Position numbers and translations under genes: made by a program
Shown: in pieces, positions 26,601 through 35,218 of the stretch
How the letters are laid out: each line of letters starts with the position of its first letter
Numbering within the stretch: position 1 is the stretch's first letter
Notes under the pieces: model-generated
What the model saw: only the letters and a program-made list of their open reading frames with translations
What the model was told of the DNA's origin: nothing
Database searches by the model: none
Assembly: GCA_964401835.1 (NCBI GenBank)
Contig: CAYNZP010000001.1
Coordinates: 124,001-188,000 of the forward strand
Reading direction: 5' to 3'
From: CAYNZP01 sp964401835
GTDB taxonomy: Bacteria > Planctomycetota > Phycisphaerae > SM23-33
DNA length: 64,000 nt

Positions 26601-27599
26601 GTTTCGAATGGCTGTCGACATGGACGCCTTGCCGGAAAGGTCTACGCCCGGCAGACGAATTACCGCGGAGCTTAACTGCAATTCACTCATGATAGGATCA
26701 TAGAGGGCGTCGATTTTCAAACCCGCCTGCTCGATAACGGGAAATTCGGGTCCATCTGTCGGCTGGACGTTGAGGTCGCGAATCGAGAGGTTGAAGCTGA
26801 ATCTGTCGACAACCCCCTGCTGGTTCACCTGCAAATTGAGCGATCCGCTACATTGGCCGCTGAGCTGCCTCAATGAGAGGTCCAGGAATTTTTTAAGCTC
26901 CAACTCTTCCAGGTCCAGGTTGGAAAAGTTCAGCGCGGCAGCTGCTACAGCGTCCTTTTCCCCGCTGCCGGGACCAACGGTCAGGCCCAGCGGTGCAAAA
27001 GAGCCACTCTGCTCCAGCCCTGCCGACATTGTAACTTGTCCGAGTTGGTTCAGCTTGCCCGCGACAAACTGGAGGTCGCTCACATTAAGCCGGATAGGCG
27101 TTTTTCTTTCCGGCAAGGCGAGAATGATAACCCCATGGCGTATGCTGATATTCTTTATAAAGAGTTTGGGCGATTCAGATTTACTTAAGAGATCGATTAT
27201 GGATGAGATGTTCAGCTGGCCTTCTTTGTCGGCTTTGATGAAGATTTTAGGCCTGATAATCTCAAGCCACTCAAGGCGATTGCGGAGCAAAAGAGAAGCC
27301 GGGGAAAATTCCGTCCTTATGGCATCTACTATTGCGACAGGCTCGTTTTTGTCGTTAGAGCCAATCCTCAACCCCTGAATATCCAGGCCATTTGCCCAGC
27401 TCAGTGAAAGTTTTTTGATTTGTACGGCTTTGCCAAGGTCTTGGGCTAATCTTTCGGCAATATGGTTACGCAGGAAATCCCGCGGCAGCCACCACGGTAG
27501 TGTGATATATATTCCAGCCGCCAACAGCACTAAAATCAGTGCTATCCGGCAGAATATCTGCCACCAGCGGCGCCTTGTTTTTTGGGGCTTTTTGGACAT
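23640..27599 (-). CDS. Giant AsmA/TamB-like envelope protein
   Basis: A 1319-aa protein with a basic N-terminus, a single membrane anchor (about residues 15-33) and a very long beta-rich, periplasmic body with DxQGLxIG and ADAIRTEFSPASLLL motifs at its start. These match the AsmA domain; the C-terminal third (ending around GSAITVTTNGVIEGQ and the ARIEGGKMYDIKVSY strand) resembles the AsmA-like C-terminal region. AsmA/TamB/YhdP proteins form lipid-conducting bridges between inner and outer membrane. A TTCCAA-N17-TAAAAT promoter (minus, about 27665-27635) lies just upstream. It is a single gene, downstream of the ychF operon. Confidence 0.82.
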   Translation of the reverse strand: MSKKPQKTRRRWWQIFCRIALILVLLAAGIYITLPWWLPRDFLRNHIAERLAQDLGKAVQIKKLSLSWANGLDIQGLRIGSNDKNEPVAIVDAIRTEFSPASLLLRNRLEWLEIIRPKIFIKADKEGQLNISSIIDLLSKSESPKLFIKNISIRHGVIILALPERKTPIRLNVSDLQFVAGKLNQLGQVTMSAGLEQSGSFAPLGLTVGPGSGEKDAVAAAALNFSNLDLEELELKKFLDLSLRQLSGQCSGSLNLQVNQQGVVDRFSFNLSIRDLNVQPTDGPEFPVIEQAGLKIDALYDPIMSELQLSSAVIRLPGVDLSGKASMSTAIRNGNWEAIKSLDLKGKVHPNRLAALLEDFGQDDRGLMTEGPIALSLTARQEGTNLRVNLVGDGTSTAIAKKQRVIKPAGRNFIVSLTGAFDRRNWQFSADQAGLIIGENDFVTSGTLTDIRPVLDGLLESQQPPKINDLFGYMANLDLQGTFEVNEFYSLKDIWPELEEALEDVDFQGELKGRWFIAHGENPRLHATLRAPEQTSLSIGDNFAKPFDKPMTIALAAEIDSDLLALNEINFDMTVGPGRFNIDKGFLKLTADSSGTAVEGVEAIGRYDAQQADILLKCLPKFKELSENIRGTADGEYSLSVAQDSGLANISANMAHMELDFPGVFIKPLSRKAIAQLEYNFDNSAADARNIIKTEVEFENASVVSNLSFPANTTSQTTVNLDAAAKVEDAIWLVESCPFLAEALANGNLEGQTIVEMQAILQEDEILGQIHCQGSQLRYDSAEPVEIKARLENGLIRRINLGHVQKPSGIPAEFSLDIRLLPGASRLYVNNLYLHLSESSVLADCLIDYEISQDGQIENLKAKQGHVVVNTKDAKSLQVIAPSLEQYQLSGSAFFETQFSCPQKDKPQISYALLKTDKFGGTFNGKDVLIDGKLAFENLNQDSEGFWQVGRFSTDSLEFSIGENHGWVLADLTDLPNAPHGKFELICDRLDDKDLIDWLAPAREEIPAIGPAAYKITSEKQAQLREQAQQIIEKATPFILSSNLAAKIKIHRLRNYDVSIKTFYDVSNLRLDFSSRQGKVDINYINGLNGGTVRREYSVDLNQENPRVFFSTDISNTIARENMQPQINKVFPGNLVSGEFNHSEEVDIDLVDFVANAIDFRYKFIKVGSAITVTTNGVIEGQAAPAFVTKLLPGLNTTEYSYDKMTNYAEFLPDGTADNDMVFSGNTYDLYIEGITDFDNIGKYEIGPILLGSPQSAQWNHIYRQGRIPVLKFKARIEGGKMYDIKVSYPWPNETLFTIFLKNNIFYRLWLSGKQSTVQ

Positions 27600-27728
27600 A
27601 GAAATTAACGCCGATTAAGCCATCAATTTGGGAGATTTTACCCTTTTTTTAGTCCGGTTGGAATTATTCAGCATCGCATTTCAAAAGAAAGGCTACGCAA
27701 CCGCCCGAATGCTTCCCGCGTTTTTCAA

Positions 27729-28799
27729 TCAAACATTGAAACGGATATTCAGAATTTCGCCATCCTTAACGATATAATTTTTTCCCTCCAGGCGCAACTT
27801 TCCGGCAGCCTTTGCGGCTTTCATGTCTCCGGCTTGCCGGAATTCGTCATAGCTGATCGTCTCAGCCCGAATAAATCCCCTTGCCAGGTCCGAGTGGATT
27901 TGCCCAGCTGCCGTGACGGCATCGGTTCCGGCGGGAATAGTCCAGGCTCGCACCTCGTCTTCGCCGACAGTAAAAAAGCTCGCCAGTTTCAACCGCTCGT
28001 AACAGGCACGGATGAGTTTGTCCCTGGCTGAATCCGTGAGATTGTAGCTGTCCATGAACTCCTTGCGTTCTTCTTCACTCAATTGGGCTATTTCTTCTTC
28101 GATCTGAGCCGACAGTTGCAGGCATTCCAGATTGGTTACCTGTGACGCCTGCTGTTTGTCCAGGTCCGATTCTGAACAGTTCAGTACGACCAGTGAGGAC
28201 TTTTGCGACAGGAAAGCAAAGCTGCGTATAAGCCTGGCCTCGACGTCGTTTTTAATAGCCTCGGATATAGGTTTGTCTGCTTCAAGAGTTTCGCGGAGCT
28301 TTTTCATCAATTCCAGTTCTTTGAGCTGCTCGTCACGGTTTGGGGTGGGCTTTTTTACAGAAGCCTCCAATTTTTCTATTCGGTTCATTACCTGATCGAG
28401 ATCGGCGAAAAGCATTTCGGTCAGCAAGTCTTCAACGTCGGATGACGGGTCTATCCGGTTCCTGTATGCGGGGACTGAGGAATTTTCAAAAGTTCTTACA
28501 ACATAAACCAGCATGTCGCATTGGCGCATAGTAGCCCAGTGGGTGCGTGCCCTGTTTCGTCCGGCTTCATCGGATAAATCAAAGCCGGGTAAGTCGACGA
28601 ACTCCAACTCGGCCAAGGTCGTTTTTTTGGGTTTATAGTAGTCCGACAGCCAGGTTATTCTTTCATCCGGCACCTTAACGACAGCCATGTGAGGCTGGTC
28701 GGGGCGGTGAATGTCTACATTGCTTCCGCCCGCTTCGGCGACTGCTGCAAAAAGGGTACTCTTGCCAGACTGCGATGGACCGATCAGTGCTACACGCAT
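27729..28799 (-). CDS. ychF: YchF/OLA1-like P-loop GTPase/ATPase
   Basis: A 356-aa Obg-related NTPase. P-loop GPSQSGKST (residues 7-15), G3 DLPG, and G4 replaced by NCSE (VVLNCSESD), the non-canonical motif that gives YchF its ATP preference. A central coiled coil (LTEMLFADLDQVMNRIEKLEA) and a C-terminal TGS-like domain (FTVGEDEVRAWTIPAGTDAV ... IHSDLARGFIRAETI) complete the family architecture. It binds ribosomes and affects stress responses. It is the last gene of the moxR-DUF58-transglutaminase set, 10 nt after the transglutaminase stop. The second copy expected of a housekeeping ychF is not visible, so this may be the only one. Confidence 0.9.
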   Translation of the reverse strand: MRVALIGPSQSGKSTLFAAVAEAGGSNVDIHRPDQPHMAVVKVPDERITWLSDYYKPKKTTLAELEFVDLPGFDLSDEAGRNRARTHWATMRQCDMLVYVVRTFENSSVPAYRNRIDPSSDVEDLLTEMLFADLDQVMNRIEKLEASVKKPTPNRDEQLKELELMKKLRETLEADKPISEAIKNDVEARLIRSFAFLSQKSSLVVLNCSESDLDKQQASQVTNLECLQLSAQIEEEIAQLSEEERKEFMDSYNLTDSARDKLIRACYERLKLASFFTVGEDEVRAWTIPAGTDAVTAAGQIHSDLARGFIRAETISYDEFRQAGDMKAAKAAGKLRLEGKNYIVKDGEILNIRFNV

Positions 28800-28809
28800 C
28801 TAACTTACC

Positions 28810-31059
28810 TCATTTTCTTTTGGCGAGAACCTTGCCCAATTGCCCGACCTGCGTCTGGGCCATGGAAATCTCCTGTGACTGGGGCGCCAACCTGCCCCAA
28901 CGGAGACGATAGTATAGTTCGGTCAATTCGACAAGTGTATCCTTGGGCAGATCCAGAACAACAGCTGCCTCATGCGCCAGATCGAGCGAGGTTTGACTTG
29001 GTCTTTGACTCAGGCCGTACTTTTTTAGCAATGTGTGCAGGTTCAAGATAAATTTCACCTGTTTTGGGGTAAGTCCGATTTTCTCAAACCGAGCCCGATA
29101 AAGGCGGATATTCCTTCGCATCTGTAGGATGATTATCAGTGCAGCCAAGCCTATGCCGAAAATGGCGACAATAATAGCTGAGATGAAAAGGAAAGCGTCA
29201 ACCTCACCCATAAGAAGGAAATTTTCCCAGCTTTGCACCAGGTTGCCGGGCATTTGTTTTATTTTTACCCATAGCGTCGAGGCAACATCCTTGATTTTCA
29301 GCGAGAACTTTTCAAGGAACGAGCCGTCGTAACTCATAACTCGATCGAACCACGAGAATTGCAGTCTTTGCCAGAAGTCCTCAATTCCCGCTAACCAACC
29401 GGCAGTTTGAGGGTACCGCAGCCTTGGCGAAGGATCTACGACGATCCAATCGGTTGAGTGGGTATAAACTTCGGCCCACGCATGGGCGTCTTTTTCTCTG
29501 ACAATAGAGCTGTCACCATTGAGATTGACGGAATCAACACGGAAACCCGCAGCCAGCCGCGCTTGGACACCCAAGTGTCTGCACATAACAGTCAAGGCTG
29601 ATGCAAAGTATTCACAATGCCCCTGTTTGAGATGGAACAGAAAGTCTTCCACACCATCACGCGAGGGGTCCGCATCGTGAAATTCCAGAGAATAACTGTA
29701 GTCTTCTTCCAGGCGTTTTTTGATTCTTTCTGCAATAGCAAGATCGATATGGTCACGGTCAGCTTGGCCAGCCACTCTTTTTTGCAACAGATCAGCACAC
29801 CATTTTTCGGCAAGTTCCCCGACTTGCCTGGTTACCTTGATATTACTCAGGGAATATCTGTCACCATCTATGGCAGCTTGGATTGTAGCCAGGTAATTCA
29901 TCTGGTCCTTTGTAAGTGGCTGGGGCCAGGATAATACCTTGTACCTGAGGGGTCTGTTAGTTGCTTTGGGGGAAGATACAATTTGGCTAAAATCATTTTT
30001 ATACTGGACAGTTGTTGACTCGAAATGAACAGCTGGGTAAATGGCAAATAAATCTGGAGCCATCGACGGGACCATCGATATTTCCTGTTTGACAGTATTT
30101 TTCAGCATATTCTTGTCTATTGAAAGGATCATGCTGGGTCGAATCGAACTCAAAAACGGCTGGTTTTTCCAGGTTGAATCTGCATAGCTATTGAAAGTTT
30201 TCCCCCTGAGATAAACACCCTTCACTAGAGGACCCTTCTGGTTCGGGGGAACCTTTACATTTACCAACATCACAACTTTATCTGAGAGGTAAATACTCTT
30301 GGTTGAGCCAAGATTGATGGTTGTATTAAAGCCAGAACTTAGATTATCGCTTTGTATGCCAAAGGTTCCCTTGGCCGAGGAAGCTTCGCGCGGCATAAAA
30401 ATAAAAGCTGCCAACGCAAACACAACCATGATGGAAATAGAGAGTACCAGCTGCTTTTTAATAGCACCTGAAGGCCAGCCACGAATAACATTCCACGCGA
30501 CCTGGCGCAGGGCCATCGGTTTTGATTCAATCGCCAAGCGAGCTCGACTGGCGGCATCGAGGCCACGCTTGAGCGTGAACACAATTGCCGTATAGCTGGC
30601 CAGTACAAGATAGACAGCCAAAAGGATCGCGAACCAGAATTGACTGGCCGTGAGGGCTGCTGCCACCATGAGCAACATGCTCAATATCATCATCTGAACA
30701 TAATCTCGATTGGTCTTGCGCTCAAAAAGCTTGCAAAGCTGAATGAGTATCAAATAGTGGCCGAGCGCGAGAAGTAGCGAAGTCGAACTGAAAAAGGTTT
30801 CTATAAAAAGATTTGCGGTTGCAAGCAGGACGCAGGCGTTGACGAATATTCTTTGCAGGTAAACTTCTTTGCCTTTTTGGCTAGCCAGCAGGTTTATCCC
30901 GACGGCAACTGAACCGAAAAGCAGATAAAAAAGATTCCCACCGCCTTGGGCCAGACTGAAGCTCGCGACTCCCAGCCAGATCATAACCAGAAGCAAGCGT
31001 TCCATTCGGCGTCGCTCTGTTAAGACCAATTCTCTGATGGAGAAGCTCTTAAGTGGCAT
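28810..31059 (-). CDS. TgpA-type transglutaminase-like membrane protein
   Basis: A 749-aa protein with a DUF3488-type N-terminus of about six membrane segments (residues ~20-230), an extracytoplasmic transglutaminase-core domain and a last membrane segment near residue 615 followed by a cytosolic tail (DUF4129-like). The catalytic triad is readable: Cys about 482 in GHCEYFAS, His about 526 in DAHAWAEV and Asp about 542 in VVDPSPR. The substrate is unknown, but the family is regularly encoded with a MoxR ATPase and a DUF58 protein, exactly as here. Its ATG overlaps the DUF58 stop (TGATG). Confidence 0.92.
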   Translation of the reverse strand: MPLKSFSIRELVLTERRRMERLLLVMIWLGVASFSLAQGGGNLFYLLFGSVAVGINLLASQKGKEVYLQRIFVNACVLLATANLFIETFFSSTSLLLALGHYLILIQLCKLFERKTNRDYVQMMILSMLLMVAAALTASQFWFAILLAVYLVLASYTAIVFTLKRGLDAASRARLAIESKPMALRQVAWNVIRGWPSGAIKKQLVLSISIMVVFALAAFIFMPREASSAKGTFGIQSDNLSSGFNTTINLGSTKSIYLSDKVVMLVNVKVPPNQKGPLVKGVYLRGKTFNSYADSTWKNQPFLSSIRPSMILSIDKNMLKNTVKQEISMVPSMAPDLFAIYPAVHFESTTVQYKNDFSQIVSSPKATNRPLRYKVLSWPQPLTKDQMNYLATIQAAIDGDRYSLSNIKVTRQVGELAEKWCADLLQKRVAGQADRDHIDLAIAERIKKRLEEDYSYSLEFHDADPSRDGVEDFLFHLKQGHCEYFASALTVMCRHLGVQARLAAGFRVDSVNLNGDSSIVREKDAHAWAEVYTHSTDWIVVDPSPRLRYPQTAGWLAGIEDFWQRLQFSWFDRVMSYDGSFLEKFSLKIKDVASTLWVKIKQMPGNLVQSWENFLLMGEVDAFLFISAIIVAIFGIGLAALIIILQMRRNIRLYRARFEKIGLTPKQVKFILNLHTLLKKYGLSQRPSQTSLDLAHEAAVVLDLPKDTLVELTELYYRLRWGRLAPQSQEISMAQTQVGQLGKVLAKRK

Positions 31060-32228
31060 CAGGCATTTTCCTGTATAAACGGATTGTCATCGAAAAACGC
31101 TTCCATATTCGCATCACTTACGACCGAGAAGTATCGGCTGGCTGCTTTTATTGGTGTCAGATTTACATCATTAAGTTGCTTAATGTTTGGAGTTATCATT
31201 ACGGTTTGCGCCTGTTCGAGCAGGCCTCTCCACATCGCTGAGATGGTTCTGGGAATTCCCAGATTTGTATTACCATCTATATTTGCCAGCGAGTCCAACA
31301 GCTCGCAACGCTTGCCAAGTCCCGCATCGGCCATGTGTATCTTGACTTCGTCCTTGTACGCAAGTGCCATTCCGACCTGATAACCCTTGGCGAACGCATG
31401 ATCAATTAAGGTACCCGCAAAGCGTATAGCCTTCTCACGGCTGAGATAACCAACATCTGAGAGGTCTTCAAGCGAGGTATCCAGGAGAATCCACAGGATT
31501 TCAGGCAAGGGCCTGGAAAGTTCTCTTATGACCAACTGGCTTTTTGCCGCCGAACGGCGCCAGTGTATCCACCGGGGATTATCCCCTGGGCGGTATTCCC
31601 TCAGGCCGAAAAACTCGTCCTGCCCACCAGTTGCCCTACTTGGAGCTGCTCGCGATATTTCCACTGCTCCGTGGTGCAGCATTCGCTTTTTGAGCGTACC
31701 CCTTGCCGGCCAGATGGTGAGCGTGGCGGGTGAAGTAATTATTTCGCTCGCCTCTATCAGCCCGAATGGGAAAATAGTACTCACTTTGACAGTTCCGAAC
31801 TTGACGCAACCTCTGCGGTTAACAACAAACCTTCCGCCAGCCCTGAAACTTCCTCCTCCGCTCAGATGCACGCAATAACCGGCAACGCTTTCGATTCCTT
31901 CCGGCACGAGTTCTTCTATATGCAATCCGAGGCAGGATATTCTCCTGCTAGTGTTGCGCAGGTAATATCCGATATGCACAGTCTGATTCTGCCAGGCCCT
32001 TATCGGGACATTACGGCGAAGCCTTACAGAGACAACCATTTTTCGTGAGATAAAAAATGAAAAAATAAGGGCTCCGACAGAAATACCCAAAAACGAGATT
32101 ATAAAAGGACTTTGGTTTTTTATTGCTGTAAGAGCGATAAAGGCTACGACTATCATGAAAAGCCAGCCCGCACCAGTAAACCTGAAGCGGATGTGCGATG
32201 TGTCTTGACGTGGCCGTCTTGAGGGCAT
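31059..32228 (-). CDS. DUF58 membrane-anchored VWA-like protein
   Basis: A 389-aa protein with two N-terminal membrane segments (about residues 18-60), a beta-rich periplasmic part and the DUF58 signature GLREYRPGDNPRWIHWRRSAA followed by a VWA-like ILLDTS motif (a MIDAS-like DxS). DUF58 proteins partner with MoxR AAA+ ATPases. It is 17 nt downstream of moxR, behind AAGAGGAA, and overlaps the transglutaminase gene, so these form a functional complex candidate. Confidence 0.9.
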   Translation of the reverse strand: MPSRRPRQDTSHIRFRFTGAGWLFMIVVAFIALTAIKNQSPFIISFLGISVGALIFSFFISRKMVVSVRLRRNVPIRAWQNQTVHIGYYLRNTSRRISCLGLHIEELVPEGIESVAGYCVHLSGGGSFRAGGRFVVNRRGCVKFGTVKVSTIFPFGLIEASEIITSPATLTIWPARGTLKKRMLHHGAVEISRAAPSRATGGQDEFFGLREYRPGDNPRWIHWRRSAAKSQLVIRELSRPLPEILWILLDTSLEDLSDVGYLSREKAIRFAGTLIDHAFAKGYQVGMALAYKDEVKIHMADAGLGKRCELLDSLANIDGNTNLGIPRTISAMWRGLLEQAQTVMITPNIKQLNDVNLTPIKAASRYFSVVSDANMEAFFDDNPFIQENA

Positions 32229-32245
32229 TGGGTTCCTCTTAACGA

Positions 32246-33181
32246 TTATTCTGGAACGGGGATGGTTTCCAGTATCTGTTCAAAAACTGCTTCTGCGGCA
32301 CCGCTCGTGCCATCATGCGAAAAGCTTTGGGTGAGAAGGCGGTGCGAGCAAACGCCGACAGCCATGTTTTTAACGTCATCAGGGACGACGTAATCCCTGC
32401 CGTCTAATAGTGCCGCAGCCTTGGCAACCTGCGTCAATGCGAGCGAGCCACGGGGCGAAAGGCCTACCGTCAACTCGCTGCTCCTGCGTGTCGCTTCCGC
32501 TATCTTGATTATGTAATTAAGGATTTCTTCGTCTATCCGAACGGAAAGAACCTGTTCCTGAAGCTCAATCAAATCGTCTGTACCCATCACGGGCTCGAGA
32601 TGGGTCAAACGTGTGCGGGCGGGCTGGGTTTTGAGAATGTCGCGTTCTGTATCCGCATCCGGATAGCCAATTCTGACTCTCAGCATGAAGCGGTCGAGCT
32701 GGTTTTCCGGCAGGAAGTACGTACCCTCAAAATCGTAAGGATTCTGTGTGGCCAGCACCATAAACGGCGGGCCGAGTGGATATGTCTTTCCATCGGCTGT
32801 TACCTGGGATTCGTTCATTGCCTCCAGCATCGCACTTTGTGTCCTGGGTGTGGTTCGGTTTATTTCATCGACCAATACGATATGTGCGAAAATCGGGCCG
32901 GGCTTGAAGTTGAACTCGTTACTTTTCTGGTTATAAACACTAACACCCAGAATGTCGCTTGGAAGCAAATCGGGCGTAAGCTGAATGCGGCTGAATGTGC
33001 AATGTATGCTTTTAGCTATCGCGCGTGTCAGGATCGTCTTTCCTACGCCAGGGACATCTTCCAGGAGCACATGTCCCCTTGCAAGAAGCGCTACCAGGAC
33101 CCGGCGGACAACATCTTCTTTACCTAACAGGACCGATTGAATGTTCTGTTGCAGAGCCTGGAGTTTTTCTAAACTAACCAT
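32246..33181 (-). CDS. MoxR-family AAA+ ATPase
   Basis: A 311-aa AAA+ protein: Walker A EDVPGVGKT, Walker B VLVDEINR, sensor-1 in VLATQNPYDFEGTY, arginine finger region LDRFMLR and the sensor-2/C-terminal GLSPRGSLAL helix. MoxR proteins are chaperone-like ATPases acting with VWA/DUF58 partners, here on a transglutaminase. The second ATG (33181, after GGGGA) is preferred over 33199, which has no ribosome site. It heads the operon, with a TATAAT box preceded by TGT (33231-33226). Confidence 0.92.
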   Translation of the reverse strand: MVSLEKLQALQQNIQSVLLGKEDVVRRVLVALLARGHVLLEDVPGVGKTILTRAIAKSIHCTFSRIQLTPDLLPSDILGVSVYNQKSNEFNFKPGPIFAHIVLVDEINRTTPRTQSAMLEAMNESQVTADGKTYPLGPPFMVLATQNPYDFEGTYFLPENQLDRFMLRVRIGYPDADTERDILKTQPARTRLTHLEPVMGTDDLIELQEQVLSVRIDEEILNYIIKIAEATRRSSELTVGLSPRGSLALTQVAKAAALLDGRDYVVPDDVKNMAVGVCSHRLLTQSFSHDGTSGAAEAVFEQILETIPVPE

Positions 33182-33225
33182 AAAACATTCCCCATTCAAA
33201 AGTCTTTGTCAAACTGAAGATAACA

Positions 33226-33231
33226 ATTATA
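33226..33231 (-). promoter_or_regulatory. moxR operon -10 box
   Basis: TATAAT on the minus strand, preceded by TGT (extended -10 type). The -35 region is weak. It would start the mRNA about 38 nt before the moxR ATG. Confidence 0.5.
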
Positions 33232-33310
33232 ACATCTCGTGTTGCTGTCCGCTTCCTGAAATTGTAACCTCTTTCTTGTCTGGATGTTAACAATATCTGT
33301 AAGGTTTTCA

Positions 33311-33340
33311 TTGGCCCGTGGGCAGATTTTTATCTAGCAT
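33311..33340 (+). promoter_or_regulatory. Candidate ribE promoter
   Basis: TTGGCC, 18 bp, TAGCAT, then only 9 nt to the ribE ATG, with no ribosome site. Weaker than the folC case but the same layout. Confidence 0.45.
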
Positions 33341-33349
33341 ACAGTCATT

Positions 33350-34009
33350 ATGTTTACAGGAATTATACGACATGTCGGCGAAGTATTAACGATTCAGTCC
33401 TCGCCTAGTGGCAAAAGGCTGGGCATAGACCTTGGCCCATTGGCAGAGAGCCTGTCATTGGGCGATAGCGTAGCTGTCAATGGAGCCTGTCTGACAGCTG
33501 CAGCTATTGACGCAAGCGTCGCCGATTTTGATGTTGTAACCGAAACTCTCGAGCGGACAACCACGGGCGAGCTTAAGGTCGGTTCCAAGGTTAATCTGGA
33601 AACAGCCCTTGCCCTTGGCGGCACACTGGACGGCCATCTGGTGCAGGGCCACATCGATGGTATTGCAGAGGTATCCCTGGTAGATAAAGGCCCGGGCGGT
33701 TCTGGCGGAGGATGGACTATTGAATTCTCGGCTGCAAAAGATATTACCCACCTTATGGTTCCCAAGGGTTCGGTTACCGTAGACGGCGTATCGCTGACTC
33801 TTGCGGGGCTTTCCGAGGGGGGCTTCAGTGTTGCTGTAATTCCGACCACTCTAGCCGAAACTACGCTTTCGGATTTAACGGCTGGTGCGAAAGTTAATAT
33901 CGAGACCGACGTCATTGGCAAGTACGTGCGGAGGTATCTGGACCAGTTAAAAAATGAAGGCGGAGGCAAGCTGACATTGGACAAGCTAAGAGAGGCTGGC
34001 TTTGCCTAA
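33350..34009 (+). CDS. ribE: Riboflavin synthase (alpha)
   Basis: A 219-aa enzyme that dismutates two dimethyl-ribityllumazines to riboflavin. It begins with the diagnostic MFTGII and contains two lumazine-binding repeats (GDSVAVNGACLTAA in the first, GSVTVDGVSLTLAG in the second) joined by GTLDGHLVQGHIDGIA. Length is normal. No FMN riboswitch is visible. The gene heads a two-gene unit with pdxA (2-30 nt apart), grouping cofactor synthesis. Confidence 0.95.
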   Translation: MFTGIIRHVGEVLTIQSSPSGKRLGIDLGPLAESLSLGDSVAVNGACLTAAAIDASVADFDVVTETLERTTTGELKVGSKVNLETALALGGTLDGHLVQGHIDGIAEVSLVDKGPGGSGGGWTIEFSAAKDITHLMVPKGSVTVDGVSLTLAGLSEGGFSVAVIPTTLAETTLSDLTAGAKVNIETDVIGKYVRRYLDQLKNEGGGKLTLDKLREAGFA

Positions 34010-34038
34010 AATTGAGTGTGAAGGCTGGTTTTCTGGAA

Positions 34039-35085
34039 ATGCTTAACTTTAAACCGACAATTGGGATAACGATGGGCGAGCCCTCAGGAATTGGGGCAGA
34101 GATCATCGTCAAGGCGCTTTCGAGGCGTGAAATTTGCGAAAAAGCGAAGTTCGTGATTTTCGGCTCGAGCGAACAGTTGACCTACACAGCCGACATGCTC
34201 GAGACAGATTTCCTCTTTTTCCGCGATCATCACGAAGATATCCGCCAGTATCCGCATAATATCGTTGTTCTTGACTATGACGAGATAGACCAGCCAACCA
34301 CCAGTCCCCGTGGCCCGAGCAAGGTGGGAGGAGTGGCATCGATGGCATTTTGTGAGGACGCCATAGCCGCAGCCCAAAAAGACCTTGTCGACGCGATTGT
34401 CACAGCGCCGATTTCCAAAACATCCTGGCAGATGGCGGGTTACCGCAAATATCCCGGCCACACCGAGCTGCTGGCCGATAAGTGCAAGGTGAGAAATATA
34501 GCGATGATGTTCTTTGCGCCTCAGCTTAAAGTTGTACTGGCGACGATTCATAAGCCGCTGTTCGAGATTCGCAACTGCTTCACCATCGGCTGCGTGTTTA
34601 ACCCAATCGAGCTGGTAAACCGTGCCCTGAAAGACTGGTTCGGTATCGAAAAGCCCCATATCGGGGTAGCCGGCCTTAACCCCCACGCCGGGGAGGACGG
34701 CAAGTTCGGAGATGAGGAAATCCGCGTTATCCAGCCGGCCATTCTGATGGCGAAAGAAGCGGGAATTAACGTTTCCGGTCCGTTTCCGGCTGATACCGTC
34801 TTTTTAAAGGCACTCGAAGGCAAATTTGACTGCGTTGTAGCCATGTATCACGACCAGGGCCTGATCCCTATCAAGTTGCTGGCATGGCAGGACGCGGTTA
34901 ACGTAACTCTAGGCCTGCCAATAATTCGCACCTCTCCGGACCACGGAACGGCATTTGATATCGCCGGCAAGGGCAAGGCGGATCCCTCAAGCATGGTCGC
35001 AGCGATAAACCTGGCGATAGAGCTTGCCTGTAAGCGGGCCCAGAAGTCCGATACAGCCAAGACAGGTCAATCGCATTTAGCTTGA
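34039..35085 (+). CDS. pdxA: 4-hydroxythreonine-4-phosphate dehydrogenase
   Basis: A ~348-aa NAD-dependent oxidative decarboxylase of the DXP-dependent vitamin B6 pathway. Motifs: GITMGEPSGIGAEI at the start, PISKTSWQMAGYRKYPGHTE in the substrate/metal site, GLNPHAGEDGKFG, CVVAMYHDQGLIPIK and LPIIRTSPDHGTAFDIAGKG. I prefer the ATG at 34039, which aligns with the family start; an in-frame TTG at 34012 would add nine residues. It is directly downstream of ribE. Confidence 0.93.
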   Translation: MLNFKPTIGITMGEPSGIGAEIIVKALSRREICEKAKFVIFGSSEQLTYTADMLETDFLFFRDHHEDIRQYPHNIVVLDYDEIDQPTTSPRGPSKVGGVASMAFCEDAIAAAQKDLVDAIVTAPISKTSWQMAGYRKYPGHTELLADKCKVRNIAMMFFAPQLKVVLATIHKPLFEIRNCFTIGCVFNPIELVNRALKDWFGIEKPHIGVAGLNPHAGEDGKFGDEEIRVIQPAILMAKEAGINVSGPFPADTVFLKALEGKFDCVVAMYHDQGLIPIKLLAWQDAVNVTLGLPIIRTSPDHGTAFDIAGKGKADPSSMVAAINLAIELACKRAQKSDTAKTGQSHLA

Positions 35086-35129
35086 CTTGCACGCTGGGAG
35101 AAACATAATATTTGCAATTCGTTAAGCTC

Positions 35130-35155
35130 GGCTCGCTTTATAGCGAGCCTTTTTA
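35130..35155 (+). terminator. ribE-pdxA terminator
   Basis: GGCTCGCT and AGCGAGCC form a perfect 8-bp stem with a 4-nt loop, followed by TTTTTATT. Confidence 0.88.
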
Positions 35156-35218
35156 TTAGTGTAGATGTTCGAATTTCTGTTCGGAACTTTACTGGTTAGA
35201 AAAATAGGAGCATAAGAC